Source: Stenotrophomonas sp. Iso1
GTDB lineage: Bacteria > Pseudomonadota > Gammaproteobacteria > Xanthomonadales > Xanthomonadaceae
Direction: 5' to 3'
Assembly (NCBI RefSeq): GCF_027497995.1
Contig: NZ_JAODBT010000003.1
Location: 248,001 to 312,000, forward strand
DNA: 64,000 bases
In this document: positions 26,051-35,161 of the stretch, in pieces
Layout: each line of letters opens with the position of its first letter
Position numbering within the stretch: the stretch's first letter is position 1
Notes under the pieces: generated by a model
What the model saw: the letters and a program-made list of their open reading frames with translations, nothing else
Told to the model about the DNA's origin: nothing
Database searches by the model: none
Made by a program: the position numbers and the translations under genes

Positions 26051-27487
26051 ATGTATGACGTTCTGATCCGCGACACCTTGATTCTTGACGGCAGCGACCA
26101 ACCCGGCGTGCACGGCAATGTTGCCATCCGCGATGGTCGCATCGTCGCCGTCGGCCAATGCAATGGCGAGGCCGCGCAGGTCATCGACGCACGCCGCCTG
26201 GCGCTGGCACCGGGCTTCATCGACGTGCATACGCACGACGACCTGGAAGTGATCCGCAACCCGGACATGGTCAGCAAGTTGTCGCAGGGCGTGACCACCG
26301 TGGTGGTCGGCAACTGCGGCATCAGCGCCAGCCCGGTACGTATCCGCAATGACGTGCCGGACCCGATGAACCTGCTCGGCGACGCCCATGATTTCTGCTA
26401 CCCGGACTTCACCAGCTATCGCGATGCCGTACAGCGCGCGCAACCGGCGGTAAATGTCGCCGCACTGGTGGGCCATACGGCCTTGCGGCAGAACCACATG
26501 GACCGGCTGGATCGCACCGCCACGGCGGACGAAATCACCGCCATGCGCAAGCAGCTGCGCGACAGCCTCGCGCAAGGTGCGCTGGGCCTCAGCAGCGGGC
26601 TGGCCTATGCGTCGGCCTACAACGCGACGTCTTCCGAAGTGACCGACCTTGCACTGGAACTGCCCCGCGGTGGTCTGTATGCCACGCATCTGCGCGATGA
26701 ATTTGCCGGCATCCTTGATGCGATGGAAGAAGCGTTCGATGCCGCACGCACGCCGCAGGCCAGCGTGCGCGTGTCGCACCTGAAGTGTGCCGGCATCGAC
26801 AACTGGGGACGCAGCCGCGAAGTGCTCGACTATTTGCAGTCCACCTCCTCGCATCAGGACGTGGCCTGCGATTGCTATCCCTATGCCGCCAGCGCCTCGA
26901 CCCTGGACCTGAAGCAGGTCACCGATGCCTACGACATCCTGATCACCTGGTCAGAATCCGAGCCTGCACAGGGTGGCCGCCTGCTGGCTGACATCGCCGC
27001 CGACTGGAAGCTGCCGTTGATGGACGCCGCCATTCGTCTGCAACCGGCGGGGGCGGTTTATCACTGCATGGACGAGGCCGACGTGCGCCGCATCCTCAGT
27101 CACCCGCTGACCATGATCGGCTCCGACGGACTGCCGCGCGATCCGCGCCCGCATCCACGGCTGTGGGGCACCTTCCCGCGCGTGCTCGGCCACTATGCGC
27201 GCGATGAACAGTTGTTCCCGCTGCATACCGCCGTACACAAGATGACCGGCCTGCCCGCCTCACGCTTTTCGATGGGCGCACGCGGCCATATCCGCGAAGG
27301 CTGGTGCGCGGATCTGGTGCTGTTCGATCCAGCGCGCGTGCGCGATACCGCCAGCTTCCACGATCCGATCCGCGCTGCTGAGGGCATTGAAGCCGTCTGG
27401 GTAAACGGCCGGCTCGCCTATGACGGCCAGAACGTGGTCGCGCGACCGGGCTGTTTCATCACACCTCAAGCCTCGCCGGCGGCCTGA
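26051..27487 (+). CDS. N-acyl-D-amino-acid deacylase (D-aminoacylase)
   Basis: This 478-residue amidohydrolase-superfamily zinc enzyme frees D-amino acids from their N-acyl forms. Metal-site motifs are DVHTHDDLE (HxH near 60), the Cys-containing VVGNCGIS of D-aminoacylases, a later His (HLKCAGIDNWG) and the Asp in MIGSDGLP. It begins 3 bp after the RpiR stop without its own clear ribosome site, so it is probably coupled. With the downstream RidA and the first-gene PLP enzyme it makes a path from N-acyl-D-amino acids to 2-oxo acids. Confidence 0.9.
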   Translation: MYDVLIRDTLILDGSDQPGVHGNVAIRDGRIVAVGQCNGEAAQVIDARRLALAPGFIDVHTHDDLEVIRNPDMVSKLSQGVTTVVVGNCGISASPVRIRNDVPDPMNLLGDAHDFCYPDFTSYRDAVQRAQPAVNVAALVGHTALRQNHMDRLDRTATADEITAMRKQLRDSLAQGALGLSSGLAYASAYNATSSEVTDLALELPRGGLYATHLRDEFAGILDAMEEAFDAARTPQASVRVSHLKCAGIDNWGRSREVLDYLQSTSSHQDVACDCYPYAASASTLDLKQVTDAYDILITWSESEPAQGGRLLADIAADWKLPLMDAAIRLQPAGAVYHCMDEADVRRILSHPLTMIGSDGLPRDPRPHPRLWGTFPRVLGHYARDEQLFPLHTAVHKMTGLPASRFSMGARGHIREGWCADLVLFDPARVRDTASFHDPIRAAEGIEAVWVNGRLAYDGQNVVARPGCFITPQASPAA

Positions 27488-27521
27488 ACTGCCACTCCGG
27501 CAACAACACAAAGGAATATCC

Positions 27522-27920
27522 ATGAGTGACATCAAGCGCTATGGCGCCGAAGGTGGCGTCGGCCAAGGCAAGCAGCACATGCCGTTCTCGCGCGCGGTCG
27601 AAGCCGATGGCTGGCTGTATGTGTCCGGTCAGGTACCCATGCGCGATGGCGAGCTGGTTGCCGGCACCGTCACCGAGCAATCGCATGTGGTCATCGGCAA
27701 TGTACTGGCGATTCTGGAAGAAGCCGGCTACGGCCCTGAGCATGTGGTCCGTTGCGGTGTATGGCTGGATGACGCACGCGATTTCTACGCTTTCAATGGC
27801 GTGTTCAAGCACTACTTCGGCGAGAACCCGCCTGCCCGCGCCTGTGTCGAAAGCCGCATGGTGGTGGACTGCAAAGTGGAAGTGGACTGCATCGCCTACA
27901 AGCGCCCGCAGCGCGATTGA
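27522..27920 (+). CDS. RidA-family enamine/imine deaminase
   Basis: This 132-residue protein is of the RidA/YjgF/UK114 family, which hydrolyses the reactive 2-aminoacrylate and related imines made by PLP dehydratases. The ligand-binding arginine is present in PARACVES, and the trimer core (YVSGQVPMRDGEL, VDCKVEVDCIAY) is intact. AAAGGAA lies just upstream of the ATG at 27522; a longer frame upstream overlaps the deacylase and is not used. It is the last gene of the D-amino-acid operon, where it would clear intermediates of the DSD1-like enzyme. Confidence 0.88.
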   Translation: MSDIKRYGAEGGVGQGKQHMPFSRAVEADGWLYVSGQVPMRDGELVAGTVTEQSHVVIGNVLAILEEAGYGPEHVVRCGVWLDDARDFYAFNGVFKHYFGENPPARACVESRMVVDCKVEVDCIAYKRPQRD

Positions 27921-28548
27921 ACAACCACAGGGCGGCGGGAACGGCACAAGCCGCTGCGCGCGCGTCCGTTCTGATACCGAACATGCCTGCAGTGGCAGGC
28001 CTGTTGTCGGTGGTTGCATTGCAAGCCTCACGGCTCACCCGACTCCCTGGGCAGCCCTATCCGGCGGCGGCAGCGTTCCTGCACCCCTCTCCTTTCGCCA
28101 GCGCAAAAGAGACGCGCAACGCGGCGTGCGGTGCCGTCTGGGCACCTGTGCAGTCGTCCCCTCCCTTTTTTCCGCAGGCAACCGCCAGGCAAGAACAGGG
28201 TGTTTAGCAGCGGACCGGACAGCCGCGCAGCCCTGCCTTCGATGGAATGACTGAAAAGAGGTCGAGCGGCCCCGGCTGCCCTTTCAAACCCCTCCAGGCG
28301 CGATCAACGGGCAAAGAAGCGATTGCGGTGGAAAATCCCGACGCAAGCACCCGCATCCGCAAAGTGCAGGCAAAGGTCATGCGGCCAGCCCCTTCGGCAC
28401 CGTAAAAACAGCGTATTCAGCTATCTCAGGCCATGCGTTCAACCCCGAGGCCACCCCGGCCACCACCGCACAACCACCACCGCCCGCTATTGATATTGTC
28501 CCCTGAGCCGGACAAAGTCCGTGTCCCGCTGGTTGAGGTACCCGTTCC
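27921..28548. other. 628-bp intergenic region before gltS
   Basis: No ORF with coding character or ribosome site was found. A small hairpin (GCCTGC-AGTG-GCAGGC, about 27983-27998) lies after ridA and may act as a weak terminator, but it lacks a T tract. The rest shows no recognised repeat or motif. Confidence 0.5.
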
Positions 28549-29754
28549 ATGATCCAACTTGATGCCGTGCAGACGGTGGCCTTCGCCGGCCTGACCCTGT
28601 TCGCTGGCTACGCGCTGTGTCGTGCCATTCCCGTTTTCCGCCGCTACAACCTGCCCGAGCCTGTCGTCGGCGGCCTGCTGGTGGCGCTGGCCGTGTGGTG
28701 GGCGCACAGCCAGCAGGTGACGCTGTTCGAGCTGGACACCACGCTCAAGACACCGTTGATGGTGGCGTTCTTCACCACCTTGGGCATCAATGCCAGCGTG
28801 CGGCTGCTGCGTGTCAGCGGCAAGCAGGTGATGCTGTTCCTGCTGATCGCCAGTGTGTTCGCGGTACTGCAGAACCTGATCGGCATCAGCGTTGCCAAGC
28901 TGTTCGGCCTGAATCCCATGTTCGGTGTGCTCGCTGGCTCGGCCACGCTCACCGGCGGCCCAGCCACCGGCTTGGCATTTGCACCGCACTTCGAGCAGGC
29001 CGGCCTGGTTGGCGCAGAAAGCCTGGCGGTCACGGCGGCGATGGCCGGCATCATCTGCGGCGGCCTGGTGGGCGGCCCGGTGATCACGGTGCTGATGCAG
29101 CGCTTCAAGGTGCAGCATCCGAGCAAGAAGGTCACCGATGCACAGCGGCTGGAAGACGAATCCGTCGTCGTCAGCTACCCCAGCGAATCGGCGCGCGAGT
29201 TCGACGCGCTCAAGAGCATCGTCGTGCTGCTGATGGCGATGTGGCTGGGCGTGTGGGTCGGCAAGGGTTTCGAGGGCATCGGCCTGACCCTGCCAACCTA
29301 TATCGGCGCCATGCTGGTCGGCGCGATGATCCGCAACGTGGACGACTACACCGGCTGGATCAAGCTCTCGGTGCCGACCACCGATCTGATCGGCAACATC
29401 TGTCTGGCACTGTTCCTGGCCATCGCGTTGATGGATCTCAAGCTCTGGGAACTGGCCGGCATGGGCGTGCCGTTGCTGGTCAACCTGATCATCCAGGTGT
29501 CGGTGGTGGCGCTGTTCGCAGTGCCGATCTACCTGCTGATGGGCCGCGATTACGACGCCGCAGTGATGGGCGGTGGCTTCATTGGCTTCATGCTTGGCAC
29601 TACGGCCAATGCGATGGCGGTGATGCGCCGTCTGGCCCAGCGTTATGGGCCGGCACCGCGTGCATTCCTGGTGGCACCACTGGTGGGCGCGTTCTTCATC
29701 GACTTCATCAACGCGCTGATCATCACCGGCTTCCTGAACTTCTGGCCGCACTAA
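28549..29754 (+). CDS. gltS: Sodium/glutamate symporter
   Basis: This is a 401-residue GltS-family carrier importing glutamate with sodium across the inner membrane. It has two inverted bundles of about five helices, and the typical loops GSATLTGGPATGLAFAPHFE and GGGFIGFMLGTTANAMAVM with the glycine-rich re-entrant motifs. Length is normal. The gene is followed 86 bp later by a D-amino-acid dehydrogenase, so the pair may serve amino-acid uptake and oxidation. The sequence does not show whether it carries D-glutamate. Confidence 0.9.
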   Translation: MIQLDAVQTVAFAGLTLFAGYALCRAIPVFRRYNLPEPVVGGLLVALAVWWAHSQQVTLFELDTTLKTPLMVAFFTTLGINASVRLLRVSGKQVMLFLLIASVFAVLQNLIGISVAKLFGLNPMFGVLAGSATLTGGPATGLAFAPHFEQAGLVGAESLAVTAAMAGIICGGLVGGPVITVLMQRFKVQHPSKKVTDAQRLEDESVVVSYPSESAREFDALKSIVVLLMAMWLGVWVGKGFEGIGLTLPTYIGAMLVGAMIRNVDDYTGWIKLSVPTTDLIGNICLALFLAIALMDLKLWELAGMGVPLLVNLIIQVSVVALFAVPIYLLMGRDYDAAVMGGGFIGFMLGTTANAMAVMRRLAQRYGPAPRAFLVAPLVGAFFIDFINALIITGFLNFWPH

Positions 29755-29839
29755 GGGCCGGTTCCGTGCGCTGCACCCGCGCCAAGTGCGCGGGGCAGCG
29801 CGACAATGCGTCATATCGCTCGCTCTGTACCGCCTCCCC

Positions 29840-31075
29840 ATGACCTCTTCCGCTGCAACCCCCGTTTCCACCGGCCATGATCTGGTCATCATCGGTGCGG
29901 GGGTGGTTGGGTTGGCCAGCGCCTATGCTGCCGTGCGACGCGGTTGTTCGGTGTTGCTGGTTGATCGCAATACCGGCCCGGCGCTGGGCACCTCTTTCGC
30001 CAATGGCGCCCAGCTCAGCTATGCCTACACCGATGCCATGGCCGGCCCGGCAACCTGGGGCCAGCTGCCGGAGATGGCGTTCGGCCGCAACGGGCCGTTC
30101 CGCACACGCTGGTCGGTGGACCTGGATTTCGTGCGCTGGGGGCTGGCTTTCCTGCGTCAGGCCAACGCCAACAGCCTGCGGCAAAACACTCTGGCAACAC
30201 TGGAGCTGGCACTGGAATCACGCCAGGCGATGCAGGCTCTGCTGCAACAGCACCCCATCGACTTCGACCACCTGGTCTCCGGCAAGCTGCACCTGTATCC
30301 CACACCGGAAGGCGTGCAAAGCGCCGAGGCGATGATCGCGCTCAAGCGCCCGTACGGCGTGCAACAACGCTTGGTGGATGCTGCGCAAGCCCGCGCCATC
30401 GAGCCGGCATTGGCTGGTGCGTCATGGCTGGCCGGCGGCGTGTATTCCCCCGAAGAAGAAGCCGGTGATCCCTACCGCTTCAGCCAAGGCTTGCTGGAAA
30501 TCCTGCAACACCAGCACAGCGTGCAGGCCGATTTCGATTTCGACACGCAATCGCTGCAGCGCACGAACGGCCAATGGCTGCTGCAGGCACGCGATGGCCG
30601 CCGTGTGCTGGCGCCACGCGTGCTGGTGTGTGCTGGAATCGATAGCGCCGCGTTGCTGCGCCCATTGCGCATGCCGGTGATGGCGATCAAGGGCTATTCG
30701 TTCACCGCACCGCTCGGCGCCAACGCACCACAGGTCAGCATCACCGACACCAAACGCAAGCTGGTGTTCTGCCGATTGGGCGACAGCATCCGCGTGGCCG
30801 GGCTGGCGGACCTCAATGACTGGAATCCCGCGCCCGAACCCGCACGCCTGGCGCAATTGATTGCCATGGCTCGCGCGTCATTGCCCGATGCGGCGGATTA
30901 CGACCACATCCAAAGCAGCTGGGCCGGGTTGCGCCCGGTAACGCCGTGGTCGTCGCCGATCATCCGCAACCTGGGCGACGGATTGGGATGCAATATCGGC
31001 CACGGCATGCTCGGCTGGACCTTGGCGATGGGCAGCGGCGAACGCGCCATCACCCAATTGCTCGGCACGCCCTGA
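29840..31075 (+). CDS. dadA: D-amino-acid dehydrogenase, FAD-dependent (DadA-like)
   Basis: This 411-residue DAO-superfamily flavoenzyme oxidises D-amino acids to 2-oxo acids and passes electrons to the membrane quinone pool. The FAD-binding dinucleotide fold GAGVVGLASA sits near the N-terminus, followed by NGAQLSYAYTDAMAGP as in DadA. The C-terminal SSWAGLRPVTPWSSPII and GHGMLGWTLA motifs are conserved. The ATG at 29840 gives the family length. Other DadA-like enzymes may exist in the genome, so the symbol denotes family, not proven orthology. Confidence 0.85.
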   Translation: MTSSAATPVSTGHDLVIIGAGVVGLASAYAAVRRGCSVLLVDRNTGPALGTSFANGAQLSYAYTDAMAGPATWGQLPEMAFGRNGPFRTRWSVDLDFVRWGLAFLRQANANSLRQNTLATLELALESRQAMQALLQQHPIDFDHLVSGKLHLYPTPEGVQSAEAMIALKRPYGVQQRLVDAAQARAIEPALAGASWLAGGVYSPEEEAGDPYRFSQGLLEILQHQHSVQADFDFDTQSLQRTNGQWLLQARDGRRVLAPRVLVCAGIDSAALLRPLRMPVMAIKGYSFTAPLGANAPQVSITDTKRKLVFCRLGDSIRVAGLADLNDWNPAPEPARLAQLIAMARASLPDAADYDHIQSSWAGLRPVTPWSSPIIRNLGDGLGCNIGHGMLGWTLAMGSGERAITQLLGTP

Positions 31076-31082
31076 GCGGCCG

Positions 31083-32327
31083 TTACAGCTCGCCGATCTG
31101 ATCCATGCGGATGCGGTTGGCAAACAACGAAAACGCCAATGCGCCGGCCAGCCCGTTGGCACGATTGAGCCAATGCGGCAACCAACGCGGCGGTGCCAGC
31201 ACGCCGGCTTCAAACAGCGGCGCCAGCGTTTGCGCATCGTGCAGGGTCATTTTTCCGGCAAACAGCCAGCGGCACGTGCGCAGCTTGTCCTCGCGCAGCA
31301 TCTGCCGGAAGAACGTATGCACTGACACCATGCCGCGCAGGTACACCGTGTCTTTGGTAAAAGCTGCACCGCCCGTGGTCGGCACACCACGGAACACACG
31401 TTGCGCCGAAGAAAAACTTTCTTCTGCCGTCTGTCCTGCATCACGGAAATAACTGAACACCTGGATGAAGTCCGCACCTTCCCGCGCCATCGCAATCGCC
31501 TCGATGCGCAGGCTGATGCGCTTGAGCCGCTGGATGTCGATGCTGCCGGTGATCTGTTCGGCAAACGTCGCCAAGCCTTCCTGGGTGGCGGTGATGCGCG
31601 GCGACGACAGCCCCAGGCTCGGCAGCACCACCTGGTCACGCCCATTGAGCGCAGTGAGCGAATGCACCAACGCTTCGTGGTGGAACAACTGTGCGCGGTC
31701 GTAGGCACTGAAGCACGCACTGGTGCGCAGGCGGATGCGGGTGGCACCAGCAGCAGCTTTGGCGATCAGTTCCGGATCCAGTTCCACGGTGATGATGCGG
31801 GCATCAAAAAAATCGTCCAGATCCGACTGCAGCTGCAGTTGCAGTGCGGTAGCCGATACCGGCACGGTTTCTTCCGGTGCGAGCAGTTCGTGGTCCAGCT
31901 CCTGCGCGATCTGGATGAAATGACGCGCGGCCTCGCGGGTGGTCGGGCCATTGCCTGGCATTGGCTCCTCGGGCACACCGAATAACTGGCTGGAATAATG
32001 ATCCACCGCCGGCGTGCCCAGCACTTCCAGCAAGCTTGCGGCCAGATCCCAACTGCGCACCGAATCGCGTAGATACGCGCCGAGCGGGTGGGTTTCATCA
32101 ACGGATTTTTCGATAGCCGCCAGCTCACGCCGCGCTTGGCTGAAATCCTGTTTCGGGTAAGACACCTGTGGCAACAACGGATTACCGCGCGCCACGCTCT
32201 GCAGGAACGGTGCCTGATGCAATGCCGGCCAGCTGGTCAACGTGAGCAGACGGATGCCACGCACCGCTGCCACCAAGCGCGCATCGAGGGCGGCGTGATG
32301 GGAAATCTCGGGATCTTGGTGGTCCAT
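31083..32327 (-). CDS. DUF1704 protein with HExxxH and QEGLA motifs (putative metallopeptidase)
   Basis: This 414-residue protein is of the DUF1704 family (annotated as flavohemoglobin expression-modulating QEGLA motif protein). It contains HEALVH (an HExxxH zinc motif) and, about 40 residues later, [11 protein letters not shown], whose Glu can be the third ligand. Eukaryotic members of this family are the MATCAP carboxypeptidases. I infer peptidase activity, but the bacterial substrate is unknown. The ATG at 32327 is preferred to an upstream extension that lacks conserved residues. It is convergent with dadA (7-bp gap). Confidence 0.82.
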   Translation of the reverse strand: MDHQDPEISHHAALDARLVAAVRGIRLLTLTSWPALHQAPFLQSVARGNPLLPQVSYPKQDFSQARRELAAIEKSVDETHPLGAYLRDSVRSWDLAASLLEVLGTPAVDHYSSQLFGVPEEPMPGNGPTTREAARHFIQIAQELDHELLAPEETVPVSATALQLQLQSDLDDFFDARIITVELDPELIAKAAAGATRIRLRTSACFSAYDRAQLFHHEALVHSLTALNGRDQVVLPSLGLSSPRITATQEGLATFAEQITGSIDIQRLKRISLRIEAIAMAREGADFIQVFSYFRDAGQTAEESFSSAQRVFRGVPTTGGAAFTKDTVYLRGMVSVHTFFRQMLREDKLRTCRWLFAGKMTLHDAQTLAPLFEAGVLAPPRWLPHWLNRANGLAGALAFSLFANRIRMDQIGEL

Positions 32328-32455
32328 GCCGTCTCCGCTTTGCCCTCGCGTGCTCACTGCAGAGGGGCTGTGAGGGCCGAACTGGCGCCGCATTGCGGCC
32401 GACGGTTCAACCTGGTCTGAAGCAAACAACCCTCAATGACAACAACGAAGCGCTG

Positions 32456-32510
32456 CCCTCATCCGTCCCTTCGGGCACCTTCTCCCGTGTGTGGGAGAAG
32501 GGAAAGGAGC
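32456..32510. repeat. Dispersed intergenic repeat with CCTTCTCCC palindrome
   Basis: CCCTCATCCGTCCCTTCGGG is followed by the stem CCTTCTCCC-GTGTGT-GGGAGAAGG (32478-32501). It resembles the CCCTCACCCC...GGGAGAGGGG element at 19.9 kb and is a common type of proteobacterial intergenic repeat. It lies downstream of rsgA on the minus strand and may help to end its transcript. Confidence 0.6.
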
Positions 32511-32562
32511 TGCATGTCGAGCGCCACTACCACTGCAGAAGCCCTGGTGACTCAGGCAAGCC

Positions 32563-33660
32563 TCATCGGCGCTTGCCCTTCCCCACCGGCCGCCATTGCG
32601 CACCGCGCCCGCTGCTCTTGCGCTCGGTGGCCTGCTCGGCCTGCCGCTGGGCGAGTTTGGCGGCGGCGTTTGCCACCTCCTCGCGCAGCTTGAGGTAGTT
32701 CTGCAGGCGGCTTTCATCGATATCGCCGCGCTCGATGGCTTCCTGCACGGCGCAGCCCGGCTCTTGCTGGTGCGCACAATTGCGGAAGCGGCACTGCAGC
32801 GTCAGCGCGTCGATGTCGGCAAAGCCGCCTTCGGCCAGGGTTTCCTCGCCGGTCGGCTTCAACTCGCGCATGCCGGGCGTGTCGATCAGGCAGGCGCCGG
32901 TCGGCAGCGACATCAGCGCGCGATATGTGGTGGTATGCCGGCCGCGCGAATCGTTCTCGCGCACCGTGTTGGTCTTCATGCGCTCATGGCCCAGCAACGT
33001 ATTGGTGAGCGTGGATTTGCCCGCGCCAGATGACCCCACCAGCACGATGGTGTGCCCGGGTTGCAGCCATGGCATCAGCGCAGCGACGCTGGCCGGGTCC
33101 TTGCCGTTGATCGCCAGCAGCGGAATCTGCTGCGCCGCCAGCTCTTCCAGCACCGCGAGTGCGTCTTCGCTGTACTCGGTCTGGTCGGCCTTGGTCAGCA
33201 CCACTACCGGCGCGGCACCACCGCCACCGACCAGCAGCAAATAACGTTCGATGCGGCGTGGATTGAAGTCGGCGTCCAGCCCGCAAACGATGAACACCGT
33301 GTCGATGTTCGCCGCGATCACCTGCTGGTGGTAATGCTCACCGGCCGCACCGCGCTTGATCGACGTGCGCCGCGGCAGCAGCGCAACGATGCGGATGCCA
33401 TCGAGCAGCACCCAATCGCCAACGGCCGCCCGCTCATGGCTGGGAAACCGCGGACGCTGCCATTCCGGCGGCGACTCGGTCTTCATGCTGGCCTCGGGCG
33501 CATCGGCCACCACATAGCCGGAGCGATGCTGTTCGATCACCCGTGCCGGCCGCGTCTGCGGATGGGCGGCAAACATCGCCTGCCAGGCAGGGTCCTCGGG
33601 AGCACCGGGCCAGGGCCAGCCGATGTAGCGGAGCGCGTCGAAATCGATGGGGTCTGTCAT
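32563..33660 (-). CDS. rsgA: Ribosome small-subunit GTPase A
   Basis: RsgA is a circularly permuted GTPase that checks and matures the 30S subunit. In the 365-residue protein the motifs run in permuted order: G4 VLTKAD (about 165), G1 GSSGAGKST (about 210), G3 DTPGMRE (about 265). The C-terminal zinc knuckle (CRFRNCAHQQEPGC) is complete. An N-terminal OB fold and a Lys/Arg-rich tail are also present. The ATG at 33660 gives the usual length. Confidence 0.95.
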   Translation of the reverse strand: MTDPIDFDALRYIGWPWPGAPEDPAWQAMFAAHPQTRPARVIEQHRSGYVVADAPEASMKTESPPEWQRPRFPSHERAAVGDWVLLDGIRIVALLPRRTSIKRGAAGEHYHQQVIAANIDTVFIVCGLDADFNPRRIERYLLLVGGGGAAPVVVLTKADQTEYSEDALAVLEELAAQQIPLLAINGKDPASVAALMPWLQPGHTIVLVGSSGAGKSTLTNTLLGHERMKTNTVRENDSRGRHTTTYRALMSLPTGACLIDTPGMRELKPTGEETLAEGGFADIDALTLQCRFRNCAHQQEPGCAVQEAIERGDIDESRLQNYLKLREEVANAAAKLAQRQAEQATERKSSGRGAQWRPVGKGKRR

Positions 33661-33888
33661 CCGGCAATTCTACCGGGGTGGGCTTGTGGAAACGCCGGGA
33701 TGGCGGAATGGGCCTGGAGATTGGGCTGAGCAACGGCAAAGGCCGCTCCCTCGCGCGCAACACAGCAGAGCGTTCGGGGCTGTTCTCCCCTCCGGTACCC
33801 AGACCATTGGTTGGCATTGGAACCGTCGCCCCGCAGCGCAACAATTCAGCTAACATGCGGCTTCCATGCCCTTGACGGCCCTGTCGAA

Positions 33889-35154
33889 ATGTCAACCCCC
33901 TCCAAACCGCTCGTCACCCGTGAACGTCTGTCCGAAGTCCGCTACGAAATCCGTGGTGAACTTGCCCGACGAGCGCGTGAGTTGGAGGCCCAGGGCCGCA
34001 AACTGATCAAACTCAACATCGGCAATCCGGGCGCCTTTGGTTTTCGTGCACCGGAACATCTGCAGCGCGCCATTGCCGATGACATGGGCCGCACTGATCC
34101 CTACACCCATCAGCAAGGCCTGCCGGTTGCGCGCGAAGCCATCGCCGCCGCCTATGCCCGCCGTGATGTGCCCGATGCCGTTGCCGACCGTGTGTTCCTG
34201 GGCAACGGCGTGTCCGAGTTGATCGACCTGTCGCTGCGGGCGCTGCTCAACCCCGGTGACGAAGTGCTGGTCCCCTCGCCCGACTATCCGTTGTGGTCGG
34301 CGGCCACCATCCTCAACGACGGCCGCCCGGTCTATTACCGCTGCCGTCCAGAAAACGGCTTTCTGCCTGACCCGGTGGAAATGGAAACGCTGGTGTCCTC
34401 GCGCACACGCGCCATCGTGCTGATCAACCCCAACAACCCGGCCGGCGCCAGCTACCCGCGCGAACTGCTGGAAAAAATCGTCGCCGTCGCCCGCAGGCAC
34501 AACCTGTTGCTGCTGGTGGACGAAATCTACGACCAGATCCTCTACGACGGCGCGCAGTTCCAGCCGGTCGCACCGCTGGCCGGCGATCACCCGTGCCTGA
34601 CCTTCAGCGGCCTGAGCAAGGTGCATCGCGCCTGCGGCTGGCGCGTCGGCTGGATGCTGCTGTCCGGCGCCAGTGAGCGCCTTGGCGATTTCCGTGCTGC
34701 GCTGGACCTGCTCAGCGCCCTGCGCCTGTGTGCCAACGTGCCCGGTCAGTACGCCATCGAAGCGGCCGTCAGCGGCCCGGACACCATCAGTCCGCTGTGC
34801 TCGCCCGGTGGCCGTCTGTATGAAACCCGCCGCGCCGTCATCGAAGCCTGCGAAGCCAGCGAGCACCTGTCGCTGGTGGCGCCGTCCGGCGCGCTGTACG
34901 CCTTCCCCGCCGTGGTCGGCCCAGCCGCGCAGGGATTTGACGACCACGATTTCGCATTGCAGTTGATGGAAGAAGAAGGCGTATTGGTGGTGCCGGGCTC
35001 CAGCTTCAACGTGCCCTACCGCAACCACTTCCGCGTGACCCTGCTGCCGGAAGCCAGCGTGATGCGCGATGTATTCAGCCGCATCGACAAGCTGCTGGAC
35101 CGCCGAGCCGAGGCGGTGACCAAAGTGGTCCCGCTGAAGTCACGTCGTGCCTGA
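33889..35154 (+). CDS. Alanine-type aminotransferase (AlaA-like, fold type I)
   Basis: This 421-residue PLP aminotransferase closely matches the AlaA (glutamate-pyruvate transaminase) pattern. Visible features are NIGNPGAFGF near the start, SPDYPLW, NPNNPAGASYP, DEIYDQILYDG with the PLP-contacting Asp/Tyr, the PLP lysine in SGLSKVHRACGWR, and a C-terminal substrate-binding Arg in FRVTLLPE. The ATG at 33889 matches the family; a reading 26 codons longer is possible but unconserved. It heads a tight group with an esterase and a methyltransferase. Confidence 0.88.
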   Translation: MSTPSKPLVTRERLSEVRYEIRGELARRARELEAQGRKLIKLNIGNPGAFGFRAPEHLQRAIADDMGRTDPYTHQQGLPVAREAIAAAYARRDVPDAVADRVFLGNGVSELIDLSLRALLNPGDEVLVPSPDYPLWSAATILNDGRPVYYRCRPENGFLPDPVEMETLVSSRTRAIVLINPNNPAGASYPRELLEKIVAVARRHNLLLLVDEIYDQILYDGAQFQPVAPLAGDHPCLTFSGLSKVHRACGWRVGWMLLSGASERLGDFRAALDLLSALRLCANVPGQYAIEAAVSGPDTISPLCSPGGRLYETRRAVIEACEASEHLSLVAPSGALYAFPAVVGPAAQGFDDHDFALQLMEEEGVLVVPGSSFNVPYRNHFRVTLLPEASVMRDVFSRIDKLLDRRAEAVTKVVPLKSRRA

Positions 35155-35161
35155 GCCCGCG

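Noticed and set aside
28426..29892. 488-codon open frame antisense to gltS
   Set aside because: Mirror of a membrane protein gene; His/Gln-rich product with no motif.
33892..35028. Antisense frame opposite the aminotransferase
   Set aside because: The plus-strand gene has full PLP-enzyme motifs; the antisense reading has none.
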